Origin: Candidatus Nomurabacteria bacterium UBA5155
Lineage (GTDB): Bacteria > Patescibacteriota > Minisyncoccia > Phycocordibacterales > UBA9973
Length of the DNA stretch: 35,964 nucleotides
Assembly (NCBI GenBank): GCA_002413705.1
Contig: DHXN01000009.1
Coordinates: forward strand, 10,259 to 46,222
Direction: 5' to 3'
The translations under genes and the position numbers were made by a program. The notes below the pieces were generated by a model, which ran no database searches, was not told where the DNA came from, and was given only the letters and a program-made list of their open reading frames with translations. Each line of letters opens with the position of its first letter. Within the stretch, counting starts at the first letter, position 1. Below, in pieces: positions 13,601 through 21,864 of this stretch.

Positions 13601-15484
13601 CTACAAGCGCTCTGGATTTTCTTCAATCAAATACGGAAAATGCAGTGATGTCAGAAACGATGCCAGTGCCGGACCTTCTTCTTCTATATATGTCGTATTT
13701 GTTTTAATAATCCATGTCACCAGAACTTTCATACTGCCGACACTGATGCGGCGTGCCGGCATCATAGTTATTTCATTGGTATCTGTTTTTGTATCAAAAT
13801 ATTGCTGCACTTTTTCGACCACGCTGAGACGATAGCCTTCAGGCACAGTCAGACTGACTCTCACGATACTGCCAAACGGCGGATAACCAATGTCTTTGCG
13901 CAATGTTAGTTCATCATACACAATCGCATTTATTTTTTGCGTCTCAAGTTGTTTGATAGTGGTGAAATCGGGCTGACGAGTAAAGAGCAATACTCCGTCA
14001 ATCGCTTTTTCGTTACATTCCATAATCAAACGCAATGTATTTTCTGTCGTATAGAGCGACGGTGTTGAAAGCAGTCGATCGAAAAATGGAAACAGACAAT
14101 AATGTATATTTTTTAAAAATGGCAAGACTTTGATCGTACCGATGATGACAGCAAATTTTTGTTTTTCTGTTGCCATGAGAAGTTGCTCGATGGTATTTCC
14201 ATCAGGTGTCAGGTCATCATCAATGGTTGTCACTACCTCTATGCCCACAAGTGCGGCAACGGCATCACGGATACTTTCCGTGCCGATAGCAACAGGGTGA
14301 ATATTCCAACTGGCGCAATACACGCAGACATGTGTTGCCGGCAGTGTTGCAATGCAGTGCGTGCAAACAAAATATCGTTCTTCATCGCCCTCAGCATTTC
14401 TTCTATTTTTTAATACCATCGGCAGTCCGCAAACTTCACAGGTGACGATCGTGCCGCAGTCACTGCAGCGTGACAGAGGAGCCACGCCTTTTCTGTTGGC
14501 ATATATATAGAGTCGCTTCTGTTTTTTTTGCGCATGGCGAATGATCTCAATAACTTCTGTCGGCAATATGCTGCGGTATGGTTCGACGGGAACTACATGT
14601 AGTTTATCGGGAACAAACGCTCGTGGCAGCTGTGTCTTCTGCGTTCGTTCAAGGGTTTCAAAACGCGGCAATGTGTCACCCCAATACAGCTGCAGGTGTG
14701 CGGCTTTGGCAAACGCTCCCAGAAAAATACGCAGGTCTGTTTTAAATCTGTCATTGGTTTTGAACAGATTACTGCTCTCATCTTCAACAATGATGGCACC
14801 AATATCATGACGAGGCAGCACACTGTATCCCGGTGTCGCAAAAATAATCAACGGTCGGTCGCTTTGTTTCATCAATGCAAACGCGCTGCGCAATTCTTTT
14901 TTTGTTGTCTTGCTGTGTACACTGACCACATGTTTTGGAATTCCTTTTTGCAACACTGTTTTCCACTGCTCCAGATTTTTAATTGTCGGTGTAATAAATA
15001 AAATACTTTTTTTATCGGCAAATGCAGTGCGAATCAATCTCTTATAAAAGTCAGCGCGATCAACGGTGGTACCGACAACACTTTCTTCTTTGTACGAGTT
15101 ATGTTCAATTGATTGTTGTTCGGCCAGAGTCACAATTTTTTCTGCGGTCACGTAGTCAAACAATGTTTGCGGCATGACACATCCGGCAATTGCTCCCACA
15201 GGAGCCAGTGTGCGTGCCGCTGTTTCGCGCAATCCATCAACAACAGCGCCGAGCAGCGGCACATGTCCAACGGTGTGAATAATTTTTTTTAATGAAAAGG
15301 AAGCATTTTTGATGGCAGTTTTTGCTTCAGCCAAGCTTTGACACTCTACGATGATGGCATTTATTTTTTGCTTGCCGAAGGGTACAGAGACGATCGTGCC
15401 GGCATCAAGAAGCTCGCCGCTGAAGTAGGTCAGGGTGTCAAAAGGGATACCTTTACTGATTGGAATGACTGTTGCGATATACAT
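13601..15484 (-). CDS. priA: PriA-like primosomal protein N', ATPase motifs degenerate
   Basis: 627 residues (E. coli PriA has about 730). The order of PriA regions is kept: an N-terminal DNA-binding part (1-105, with FDTLTYFSG and VSVPFGKQ), a helicase-like core, eight zinc-binding cysteines (C340, C343, C349, C352, C374, C377, C387, C390) and a C-terminal domain with IGYPPFGSIVRV. The catalytic motifs are lost. Walker A (GxTGSGKTEVY) reads VVGTTVDRADFY at 136-147 with no lysine. Motif II (DEEH) reads VEDES at 233-237. The GRAGR motif near 490-497 is absent. So it probably binds forked DNA and partners but cannot hydrolyse ATP in the usual way. The frame is long and intact, so this is not random decay. 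Confidence 0.85.
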   Translation of the reverse strand: MYIATVIPISKGIPFDTLTYFSGELLDAGTIVSVPFGKQKINAIIVECQSLAEAKTAIKNASFSLKKIIHTVGHVPLLGAVVDGLRETAARTLAPVGAIAGCVMPQTLFDYVTAEKIVTLAEQQSIEHNSYKEESVVGTTVDRADFYKRLIRTAFADKKSILFITPTIKNLEQWKTVLQKGIPKHVVSVHSKTTKKELRSAFALMKQSDRPLIIFATPGYSVLPRHDIGAIIVEDESSNLFKTNDRFKTDLRIFLGAFAKAAHLQLYWGDTLPRFETLERTQKTQLPRAFVPDKLHVVPVEPYRSILPTEVIEIIRHAQKKQKRLYIYANRKGVAPLSRCSDCGTIVTCEVCGLPMVLKNRRNAEGDEERYFVCTHCIATLPATHVCVYCASWNIHPVAIGTESIRDAVAALVGIEVVTTIDDDLTPDGNTIEQLLMATEKQKFAVIIGTIKVLPFLKNIHYCLFPFFDRLLSTPSLYTTENTLRLIMECNEKAIDGVLLFTRQPDFTTIKQLETQKINAIVYDELTLRKDIGYPPFGSIVRVSLTVPEGYRLSVVEKVQQYFDTKTDTNEITMMPARRISVGSMKVLVTWIIKTNTTYIEEEGPALASFLTSLHFPYLIEENPERL

Positions 15485-15509
15485 AGTGCTTTACATCAGT
15501 GCTAACGCC

Positions 15510-15522
15510 ACTATACTATAGT
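15510..15522. promoter_or_regulatory. Overlapping divergent -10 elements (priA/mreB)
   Basis: The core ACTATACTATAGT contains TATACT and TATAGT on the plus strand (15512-15517, 15517-15522) and TATAGT twice on the minus strand (15515-15520, 15510-15515). The plus-strand TATAGT lies 7 nt before the mreB ATG. The minus-strand copies give priA a leader of about 20 nt. The two transcripts would compete for one site. Confidence 0.5.
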
Positions 15523-15529
15523 CACTCCC

Positions 15530-16549
15530 ATGTGGAAACTTCCTACTAACAAAAAAATAGGTATCGATCTTGGCACTGCAAATACGTTGGTATTTATGGC
15601 CGGAAGCGGCATTGTGTTGAATGAACCGACAGTGGTCGCAGTGAACCGTACTACCAAAACTATCGAAGCGATTGGTAATGACGCCAAGGATATGATCGGC
15701 AAGACTCCTGATTCAGTATCGGTACATCGCCCGATGCAAGACGGCGCAATTGCCAACTATACCGTGACCTATGCAATGTTGCATCACTTCATTAACAAAG
15801 CACTCGGACGAACATCATTGTTCAAACCTGACGTACTGGTGTCAGTGCCGGTTGGTATTACTTCAACAGAACGTCGCGCTGTCATTGAAGCAACAATGAA
15901 AGCCGGTGCGCGTACTGCCATCATTGTGAAAGAACCAATTCTGGCAGCGCTTGGCGCCGGAGTGCAAATCAATGAACCACGTGGCTGTATGGTGATTGAT
16001 AGTGGTGGAGGTACCACTGACGTCGCTGTAATTTCACTCGGAGGTATTATTGCGTCGACTTCGGTCAAGTGTGCCGGCAATAAATTTGATCAAGCCATCA
16101 TCGACTATATTCGTCATACCTACAATGTTGCGATCGGAGATCAAACTGCGGAGGAAGTGAAAAAGACACTATGCTCTGCACTGCCCGTCAGTCCTGATGT
16201 GAATGGAGAAGTAAAAGGTCGCGATACTGTCACTGGCTTGCCAAAGACATTGACGATCACCACCAATGAATTGGTGAAAGCGATTCAATACGAATTGGAA
16301 ATCATTATCAAAGCGATCAAGACGGTGTTGGAAAATACTCCGCCTGAACTGGCATCAGATATTATTGACTACGGCATTGTCATGACCGGCGGGACGGCAC
16401 TGTTGGCGCATTTGCCGGAACTGATTGAGCAACAGACTGGGGTGAAAGTACGCGTGGCTGATGATCCACTATTCTGTGTCGTGAAAGGCACGGGAGTGTT
16501 ACTCGGTCACCTTGGTGACTACAAGCGTTCTATCTTAGCGAAGCGATAA
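15530..16549 (+). CDS. mreB: Rod-shape actin MreB
   Basis: 339-residue actin homologue that guides lateral wall synthesis. Phosphate-1 IGIDLGTANTLVF (10-22), ACAGGAR-equivalent connecting region, phosphate-2 MVIDSGGGTTDVAVISLGG (about 148-166) and adenosine motif VMTGGTALLAHLPEL (about 285-299). Normal length for MreB and without extra domains. No mreC or mreD follows. Starts a run of plus-strand genes and shares its promoter zone with the divergent priA-like gene. DnaK/FtsA are excluded by the motif set. Confidence 0.95.
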   Translation: MWKLPTNKKIGIDLGTANTLVFMAGSGIVLNEPTVVAVNRTTKTIEAIGNDAKDMIGKTPDSVSVHRPMQDGAIANYTVTYAMLHHFINKALGRTSLFKPDVLVSVPVGITSTERRAVIEATMKAGARTAIIVKEPILAALGAGVQINEPRGCMVIDSGGGTTDVAVISLGGIIASTSVKCAGNKFDQAIIDYIRHTYNVAIGDQTAEEVKKTLCSALPVSPDVNGEVKGRDTVTGLPKTLTITTNELVKAIQYELEIIIKAIKTVLENTPPELASDIIDYGIVMTGGTALLAHLPELIEQQTGVKVRVADDPLFCVVKGTGVLLGHLGDYKRSILAKR

Positions 16550-16562
16550 AGTCACAATACTA

Positions 16563-16568
16563 TATAAT
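16563..16568 (+). promoter_or_regulatory. Possible -10 of the delta-prime-like gene
   Basis: TATAAT, 9 nt before ATG 16578, without a visible -35. Read-through from mreB is equally possible, as the gap is only 28 nt. Confidence 0.35.
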
Positions 16569-16577
16569 AGATATTGT

Positions 16578-17201
16578 ATGAAGATCGAAACCATTCTGGC
16601 ACACGCTCCACAAAAAACTTTTTTGATACAAGGCAATGACGAAGCATTTGCAGTACTGCTTGAAAATGCAGTCTTGCAATATCCGATGACCAATGCCATG
16701 GCGCTTTCTCGTTTTACGATTGATCACGCCAAACAAGTTGTTGAATATATCAATGAAGGTACCGGAGAAGCGCGTTTGGTGATGTGTTTCTTTTCAATTT
16801 TTTCTCCCGATGCTGCACAAGTGCTTTTGAAATCATTGGAAGAGCCTGATATGGATACGACAGTTGTATTGATGACGCCGTATCCATATCTCGTGCCGGC
16901 AACCATTCGTTCACGCACTCGGCTGATACACACAGACATCACCCCTGAACAAAGTCATGCAATAAAAGTTATTTCTCGCGATGCGATGCTGGCACAGATC
17001 AAAGAAGAATTTGCCAGCGACGCGGATGAAGATGCTGCAACACGTCGTGCCAAAGCGGTGCAACTGCTCGACATGCTTGAAGCACATGTTCGCAAGCATC
17101 CCGCCAAAGCTTCTATTATATATAAAGCCAAAGACATGCTCTTTGCCGGTAACCTTCCGACCAAGTACGTGTTGGAATATGCCGCGAGTATGGTGTTATA
17201 A
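16578..17201 (+). CDS. DNA polymerase III delta-prime-like clamp-loader subunit
   Basis: 207 residues. The key evidence is AAQVLLKSLEEPDMDTTVVLMTPYPYLVPATIRSRTRLI (about 78-116), the sensor-1/SRC region of the DnaX/HolB clamp-loader family. The N-terminus LIQGNDEAFAVL occupies the P-loop place but has no GxxGxGK, so it does not bind ATP by that motif; a non-functional P-loop is known for delta-prime. The protein is short (HolB is about 330): the zinc module and most of the C-terminal collar are absent or diverged. A role as a structural clamp-loader subunit is the best guess. Confidence 0.7.
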   Translation: MKIETILAHAPQKTFLIQGNDEAFAVLLENAVLQYPMTNAMALSRFTIDHAKQVVEYINEGTGEARLVMCFFSIFSPDAAQVLLKSLEEPDMDTTVVLMTPYPYLVPATIRSRTRLIHTDITPEQSHAIKVISRDAMLAQIKEEFASDADEDAATRRAKAVQLLDMLEAHVRKHPAKASIIYKAKDMLFAGNLPTKYVLEYAASMVL

Positions 17202-17223
17202 AAATTTAAGCACCTTTTTTATA

Positions 17224-17232
17224 TGCTATAAT
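17224..17232 (+). promoter_or_regulatory. Extended -10 promoter of frr
   Basis: TGC followed by TATAAT (17227-17232), 8 nt before ATG 17241. The spacer GTCCTCCT is pyrimidine-rich, the opposite of a Shine-Dalgarno. Confidence 0.55.
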
Positions 17233-17240
17233 GTCCTCCT

Positions 17241-17777
17241 ATGTATGATATAAACCCTTTTAAACAAGAAACAAAACAAGCCCTTGAATGGCTTGTCAAA
17301 GAATATTCACAAATTCACACTGGACGAGCGGCACCGGCGTTGCTTGATGGTGTCAGTGTTGAAGCATATGGTTCATATCAGCCATTAAAAAATGTTGCGT
17401 CGACGACTATCGAAGATCCCAAGACGCTTCGCGTAGTACCGTGGGATAAAGATCAGATCAAAGACATCGAACGCGCATTGTATGCAGCCGATCTGAATTT
17501 TTCGATCGCTGTTGATGATGCCGGCATTCGTGTCATCATTCCGGCACTTACTACCGAGACTCGTCAGAAGTTGGTGAAAATTGCCAAGGAACGTTTTGAA
17601 GATGCACGCATCACTGTACGCAAAGCCCGTGAAGCAACACTCAATGATTTCAAAGAAGAAAAACTTCCGGAGGATGCCATGCGCAATGCCAAAGATGATG
17701 TGCAAGCGCTGACCGATGCAGCTAACAATGATCTCGAAGCATTGTTTAAGAAAAAAGAAACTGAAATTCTCAGTTAA
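17241..17777 (+). CDS. frr: Ribosome recycling factor
   Basis: 178 residues, near the usual 185. RRF splits post-termination ribosomes together with EF-G. Recognised by HTGRAAPALLDGVSVEAYGSYQPLKNVAS (about 27-55), the domain II block and the long C-terminal helix with KIAKERFEDARITVRKAREATLND. An intact RRF is notable here because much of the operon translation appears to work by termination-reinitiation. Followed 2 nt later by rseP. Confidence 0.97.
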   Translation: MYDINPFKQETKQALEWLVKEYSQIHTGRAAPALLDGVSVEAYGSYQPLKNVASTTIEDPKTLRVVPWDKDQIKDIERALYAADLNFSIAVDDAGIRVIIPALTTETRQKLVKIAKERFEDARITVRKAREATLNDFKEEKLPEDAMRNAKDDVQALTDAANNDLEALFKKKETEILS

Positions 17778-17779
17778 TC

Positions 17780-18832
17780 ATGACAATTATTATTTTTATT
17801 TTAGTGCTTTTGGTGACGGTCATCGTCCATGAATGGGGGCATTTTTTTATCGCGCGCAAAAGCGGCATGACTGTTGAAGAATTTGGTTTCGGCATTCCGC
17901 CGCGAATATATTCATGGAAAAAAGGCGACACCACTTATTCGATCAATGCATTGCCAATTGGCGGATTTGTGAAAATTGCCGGGGAGAACGGCATTGAAGG
18001 AACAAGTCCTATTGAAAAACAATTTGAATCAAAGCCATGGTATTTGAAAAGTGCGGTACTTGTTGCCGGTGTGGTCTGCAATATTTTACTTGCGATAGTA
18101 TTATTTACTGCCGCGTACGCCATTGGCATGCCCGTTGCCAGCGATCATGGCACACCGACAGTGGTTAGTATTGTTGCTGGGTCACCATCTGCAAAAAGTG
18201 CACTGACCGTTGGAGATACTGTTACTAGTATCACAGCAGGCCAGACTGTACTGACTGCGCCTATCACTACCAAAGCACTTCACAATACTATTACTTCAAC
18301 TACTGGTGACGTCACTATTGCATACACTCATTTTGGTAAACCAGGCACTACCGTTATCACACCGACAGGAGAAGGTCTTACTCGCGTGATCGGTATTGCA
18401 GTTGAACCAGTGACACAAGAGCGACTATCATTGTGGTCAGCGTTAAAAGCAGCCGTGTCGCAAACATATACTACTGCCGGAGAAATTTTCACCACTCTCG
18501 CAAGTTTGATCCGCGGTATCTTTCATCACAACGGCACCGCCGCGCAATTGGTTGGTCCCGTCGGTCTTGCGCAAGAAGTGGGCAGTGCGGCCAGTATCGG
18601 CTTCACTTATCTGCTGGCATTTACCGCTGCAATCTCGGTAAACTTGGCGGTACTTAATATTATGCCATTTCCGGCGCTTGATGGCGGTCGCCTGGTAGTG
18701 GTACTTTTGGAGGCAATCACACGACGAAAATTTTCTCAGAATACTGTCGGAATCATTCATTTTATTGGCTTTGTTGTCCTTTTGGGACTGATGCTCTTTC
18801 TGACAGTGGGGGATGTGCGACGTTTATTTTAG
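17780..18832 (+). CDS. rseP: Site-2 protease, RseP-like (M50)
   Basis: 350-residue intramembrane zinc protease. The active site HEWGH is H17, E18, H21 in the first membrane helix; the third ligand is D301 in FPALDGGR of a later helix. A PDZ-like domain (about 115-215, with VVSIVAGSPSAKSALTVGD) lies between. The single PDZ matches the shorter Gram-positive/CPR type rather than the two-PDZ E. coli enzyme. The target is unknown; a membrane anti-sigma factor or signal-peptide remnants are usual for the family. Starts 2 nt after frr (TAAtcATG). Confidence 0.93.
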   Translation: MTIIIFILVLLVTVIVHEWGHFFIARKSGMTVEEFGFGIPPRIYSWKKGDTTYSINALPIGGFVKIAGENGIEGTSPIEKQFESKPWYLKSAVLVAGVVCNILLAIVLFTAAYAIGMPVASDHGTPTVVSIVAGSPSAKSALTVGDTVTSITAGQTVLTAPITTKALHNTITSTTGDVTIAYTHFGKPGTTVITPTGEGLTRVIGIAVEPVTQERLSLWSALKAAVSQTYTTAGEIFTTLASLIRGIFHHNGTAAQLVGPVGLAQEVGSAASIGFTYLLAFTAAISVNLAVLNIMPFPALDGGRLVVVLLEAITRRKFSQNTVGIIHFIGFVVLLGLMLFLTVGDVRRLF

Positions 18833-18848
18833 GGCAGGTGACAAACCC

Positions 18849-18888
18849 TTGACAACAGTTTGACTTTTTTTATATCCATGATAAAGTA
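18849..18888 (+). promoter_or_regulatory. Candidate overlapping promoters of the sigma4/HARE gene
   Basis: Two pairs overlap: TTGACA (18849-18854)-N16-TATATC and TTGACT (18860-18865)-N16-TAAAGT (18882-18887). Either gives a leader of about 30 nt before ATG 18922, longer than for most genes here and without a Shine-Dalgarno. Confidence 0.45.
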
Positions 18889-18921
18889 TAGAGATATTAA
18901 ATAGTATTAACACATAGACAC

Positions 18922-19956
18922 ATGGCAACTATCAGTTTTAAACCAAAGCAGGTCACCAAGCGCTTGCTTTCAAATCTCCAAGATCGCGCTCATGATATTA
19001 TTGTGAACCGTTATGGACTTGAAGACAGTGCGGACTCAAAAACACTTGAAGCAATCGGAAAAAAATACGGTATCACTCGTGAACGTGTTCGACAAATCGA
19101 AAACGCGGCTCTTGCAGCCATCCGAAAAAGCGACTCGTTTAAAGCCGAAACTAAAGTGTTTAGCGAACTTAAAAGCTTGGTAGAAGCAATGGGCGCGATG
19201 GTGCATGAAAATGACTTCCTTTCATATGTGTCAAAGGACAAGGCAGTGCAAAACCATATTCGTTTTTATATGGTACTTGGTGATGAATTCCAAAAATTGA
19301 AAGAAGATGATCATTTTCAAACTCGTTGGACTGTTGATGCAGAATTGTCAGAAGTCATTCATGATGCATTGCAAAAAGTCTACAAAGGACTTGATGACAA
19401 AGAACTGCTTAGTGAAGACGATCTTGTGTGTCGTTTCCTTGAAGAACTCAAAGGTGTCGCTGCTCAATATAAAAACGAAGAGGTTGCTCGCCGATGGCTC
19501 AACATCTCAAAAAAGATTGGTAAAAATCCGCTTGGCGAATGGGGTCCTTCAGAATCTCAAAATATCAAAACACGCGGTATCAAAGACTATGCATTTTTGA
19601 TGATGCGCAAGCATGGCTCACCGATGCACTTCCGCGAAGTGGCGAAAGCTATTGTTGACACATTTGGTCGCAAGACTCATGTTGCAACCACTCACAATGA
19701 ATTGATCAAAGATCCTCGCTTTGTGCTTGTTGGTCGCGGCTACTATGCACTGTCTGAATGGGGATACAAGCCTGGTGTTGTGCGTGATGTCATCAAAGAA
19801 ATTCTTGTCAAAGAAGGCCCTCTAACCAAAGAAGATGTTGTTGATCGTGTTCTCAAGGAACGTTTCTTGAAAAAGAACACCATTCTCGTCAATCTCCAGA
19901 ACGCAAAATACTTTACCAAACTTGAAAACGGCACCTATACCGTTGCGAAAAAATAA
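18922..19956 (+). CDS. Sigma70 region 4 plus HARE-HTH regulator
   Basis: 344 residues with an unusual domain order. Residues 40-69 (TLEAIGKKYGITRERVRQIENAALAAIRK) are a clear sigma70 region 4 helix-turn-helix, the part that reads the -35 box and touches the RNA-polymerase beta flap. A helical, acidic middle follows (about 75-215). Residues about 219-280 (SPMHFREVAKAI...THVATTHNELIKDPRFVLVGRGYYAL) look like a HARE-HTH winged helix, the domain of the RNA-polymerase delta subunit; a second winged-helix-like unit fills 285-344. Region 2, needed to melt the -10, is missing, so it is not a complete sigma factor. It may be an RNA-polymerase-associated regulator. It has its own promoter. Confidence 0.8.
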   Translation: MATISFKPKQVTKRLLSNLQDRAHDIIVNRYGLEDSADSKTLEAIGKKYGITRERVRQIENAALAAIRKSDSFKAETKVFSELKSLVEAMGAMVHENDFLSYVSKDKAVQNHIRFYMVLGDEFQKLKEDDHFQTRWTVDAELSEVIHDALQKVYKGLDDKELLSEDDLVCRFLEELKGVAAQYKNEEVARRWLNISKKIGKNPLGEWGPSESQNIKTRGIKDYAFLMMRKHGSPMHFREVAKAIVDTFGRKTHVATTHNELIKDPRFVLVGRGYYALSEWGYKPGVVRDVIKEILVKEGPLTKEDVVDRVLKERFLKKNTILVNLQNAKYFTKLENGTYTVAKK

Positions 19957-19959
19957 TCT

Positions 19960-20571
19960 ATGGCTGACACTCCTGTTAGCGGTGGTGGAGGTGGATGGGC
20001 TGCAGCTGAAGTTATTCTTGCTATCATATTAGCGATTGGTTTAATTTCTACATTGACCGGCAATCCTATTCAGCCAATTTTTAATCAAAAAGGAAATTCC
20101 ACAACCATATCAAAAACAATTGTTGTAAAAAGTTACACCCTTTCAGGTTGTACTGTTGCGCTGACCAGTCCTGTTGCGAAACAAACCATAGTAAGTTCAG
20201 TAGATGTTGGCGGAAGTTTTGTATCATGTGTTGATCGATCAACACTGCCAACATTAGTATATGTACAAGTTGTTGATAGCACTGGAACAGTTTTGTCACC
20301 ACTCAGTTCTACGAGTGTTACCGGCAGTATTTTTGGTAATGCTCATTTTTCTGCCACAGTGCCACTTTCTGGTGTTGCACACTCAACAAATGCGACGGTG
20401 ATTATTACTGCAGGAGGGTCAGGTACTGATATTCGCATACCTGTTAAATTGGCTACGAGTAATGTTCCTGTTGTTACAGGCACAACGACAACAACAAAAA
20501 CATATGTTGCACCCACATATGTTGCGCCAACACAAACAACTACTCATTCAGGAAGTAGTACGACTTTTTAA
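19960..20571 (+). CDS. Membrane-anchored Ig-like surface protein
   Basis: 203 residues. A Gly-rich start (SGGGGG) is followed by one membrane helix (about 13-34) and an extracellular beta-rich domain (about 60-165) with strand patterns of an Ig-like fold, such as CTVALTSPVAKQTIVSS and NAHFSATVPLSG. Two cysteines (in SGCTV and VSCVD) could pair. The C-terminus is Thr-rich with a YVAPT pair repeated in tandem. No enzyme motif is present. It begins 3 nt after the regulator's stop and probably shares its transcript. Confidence 0.6.
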   Translation: MADTPVSGGGGGWAAAEVILAIILAIGLISTLTGNPIQPIFNQKGNSTTISKTIVVKSYTLSGCTVALTSPVAKQTIVSSVDVGGSFVSCVDRSTLPTLVYVQVVDSTGTVLSPLSSTSVTGSIFGNAHFSATVPLSGVAHSTNATVIITAGGSGTDIRIPVKLATSNVPVVTGTTTTTKTYVAPTYVAPTQTTTHSGSSTTF

Positions 20572-20579
20572 ATACTCAA

Positions 20580-20588
20580 TGGTATACT
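20580..20588 (+). promoter_or_regulatory. Extended -10 promoter, leaderless spacing
   Basis: TGG then TATACT (20583-20588), 6 nt before ATG 20595. Confidence 0.55.
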
Positions 20589-20594
20589 AATGCC

Positions 20595-21863
20595 ATGCAA
20601 ACAACTGTTGCGCCCGCATTTCTGGTCGACACAATAGCACTGATTATTATCGTTCCGCTTTTGTCATATTTTGCTTGGAACTTATGGCTTTCATATGTGC
20701 AGACGCTTTTCTTGCGATCAGTCAAATGGTCACTGTTGGAAATAAAACCGCCAAAGGAAGTCTTCAAATCACCGCTTGCCATGGAGCTGGTGTTGAACTC
20801 TTTGTACCAAACAGGCGGACACGGTAACTGGATGCAAAAATATTGGCAGGGTGCCGTGCGTAACTGGTTCTCACTTGAAATTGTTTCCATCGAAGGATCA
20901 ATTCATTTTTATGTGCGTACTGCCTCAAAATTTAAAAATGTCATTCAGTCGCAAGTGTATGCGCAGTATCCGCAAGCGGAAGTGACAGAAGTCGAAGACT
21001 ACACTGCAGCAGTGCCGGACTTCAGCAAAGATGGTCCGATTGGATTGTGGGGATGCAACTTGGTGCTGACAAAAGACGATCCATATCCGATCAAAACATA
21101 TATTGATTGGGGACTTGATCGCGCCGTCGGTTCGCTCGATGAAGAACAGCGTATCGATCCAATTACTCCAATGCTTGAATTCATGGGTTCTATTGGTGTC
21201 GGTGAACAAATTTGGTTTCAGATTCTGGTACGCGGTGATACCAAACGTTTTACTGTCAAAAATAAAGACGGCGTGGAAGAAGACGGCAAGTCATGGGTGG
21301 ACAGTACCAAGCAAGTCATCAAAGATTTTAATACCAGTCTGAATGAAAAAGATAAAGAAGGAAAAACAATTGCCACACGCCGCGCCACCAAAGGTGAGCT
21401 TGGAGTGATTGAAGCCATCGAACGCAATGCCAGCAAGTTTGGATTTGATGCTGGTGTTCGCACTATCTACATTACCCAAAAAGATTCATTTGATGCTAAT
21501 CGCATTGCTGGTTTGACTGGCATGATTCGTCAGTACAATTCAAATGATTTCAACAGTTTCAAACCTGACAGTCCAACAGCGTTTGATTTTCCTTGGCAGG
21601 ATATCACCGGTAGAAAAATAATAAAAATTAAAAAAGATATGCTCGGTGCATACAAGTCACGAGCCTGGTTTTATAGTGGTTTTGATCTTAAAAGACCAAA
21701 AACATTTTTTACCTATCCTGAAAAAGGTGGCAAGAAACCGTTCATTCTTTCTACCGAAGAACTTGCCACCATGTTCCATTTGCCGGGTCGTGTAGCTGAG
21801 ACACCAAGCTTTGTGCGTATTGAAGCCACAAAATCAGAACCACCAGCTAATCTCCCTATCTAA
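20595..21863 (+). CDS. Conserved-looking membrane protein of unknown function
   Basis: 422 residues. One N-terminal membrane helix (about 10-30) and then a long soluble region starting with a helix and the segment WSLLEIKPPKEVFKSPLAMELVLNSLY. Further stretches include HFYVRTASKFKNVIQSQVYAQYPQAEVTEVEDY and a central block with GEQIWFQILVRG. The pattern recalls the membrane-proximal N-terminal halves of large conjugation-type ATPase proteins that occur in Patescibacteria, but there is no Walker motif and I cannot confirm the relation. It has its own promoter and is joined to mltG by TAAtATG, so a role at the cell envelope is plausible. Confidence 0.6.
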   Translation: MQTTVAPAFLVDTIALIIIVPLLSYFAWNLWLSYVQTLFLRSVKWSLLEIKPPKEVFKSPLAMELVLNSLYQTGGHGNWMQKYWQGAVRNWFSLEIVSIEGSIHFYVRTASKFKNVIQSQVYAQYPQAEVTEVEDYTAAVPDFSKDGPIGLWGCNLVLTKDDPYPIKTYIDWGLDRAVGSLDEEQRIDPITPMLEFMGSIGVGEQIWFQILVRGDTKRFTVKNKDGVEEDGKSWVDSTKQVIKDFNTSLNEKDKEGKTIATRRATKGELGVIEAIERNASKFGFDAGVRTIYITQKDSFDANRIAGLTGMIRQYNSNDFNSFKPDSPTAFDFPWQDITGRKIIKIKKDMLGAYKSRAWFYSGFDLKRPKTFFTYPEKGGKKPFILSTEELATMFHLPGRVAETPSFVRIEATKSEPPANLPI

Positions 21864-21864
21864 T

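Noticed and set aside
17233..17240. CCTCCT before frr as a ribosome site
   Set aside because: It is the complement of a Shine-Dalgarno, not the motif itself, and falls in the 8-nt spacer after the -10.
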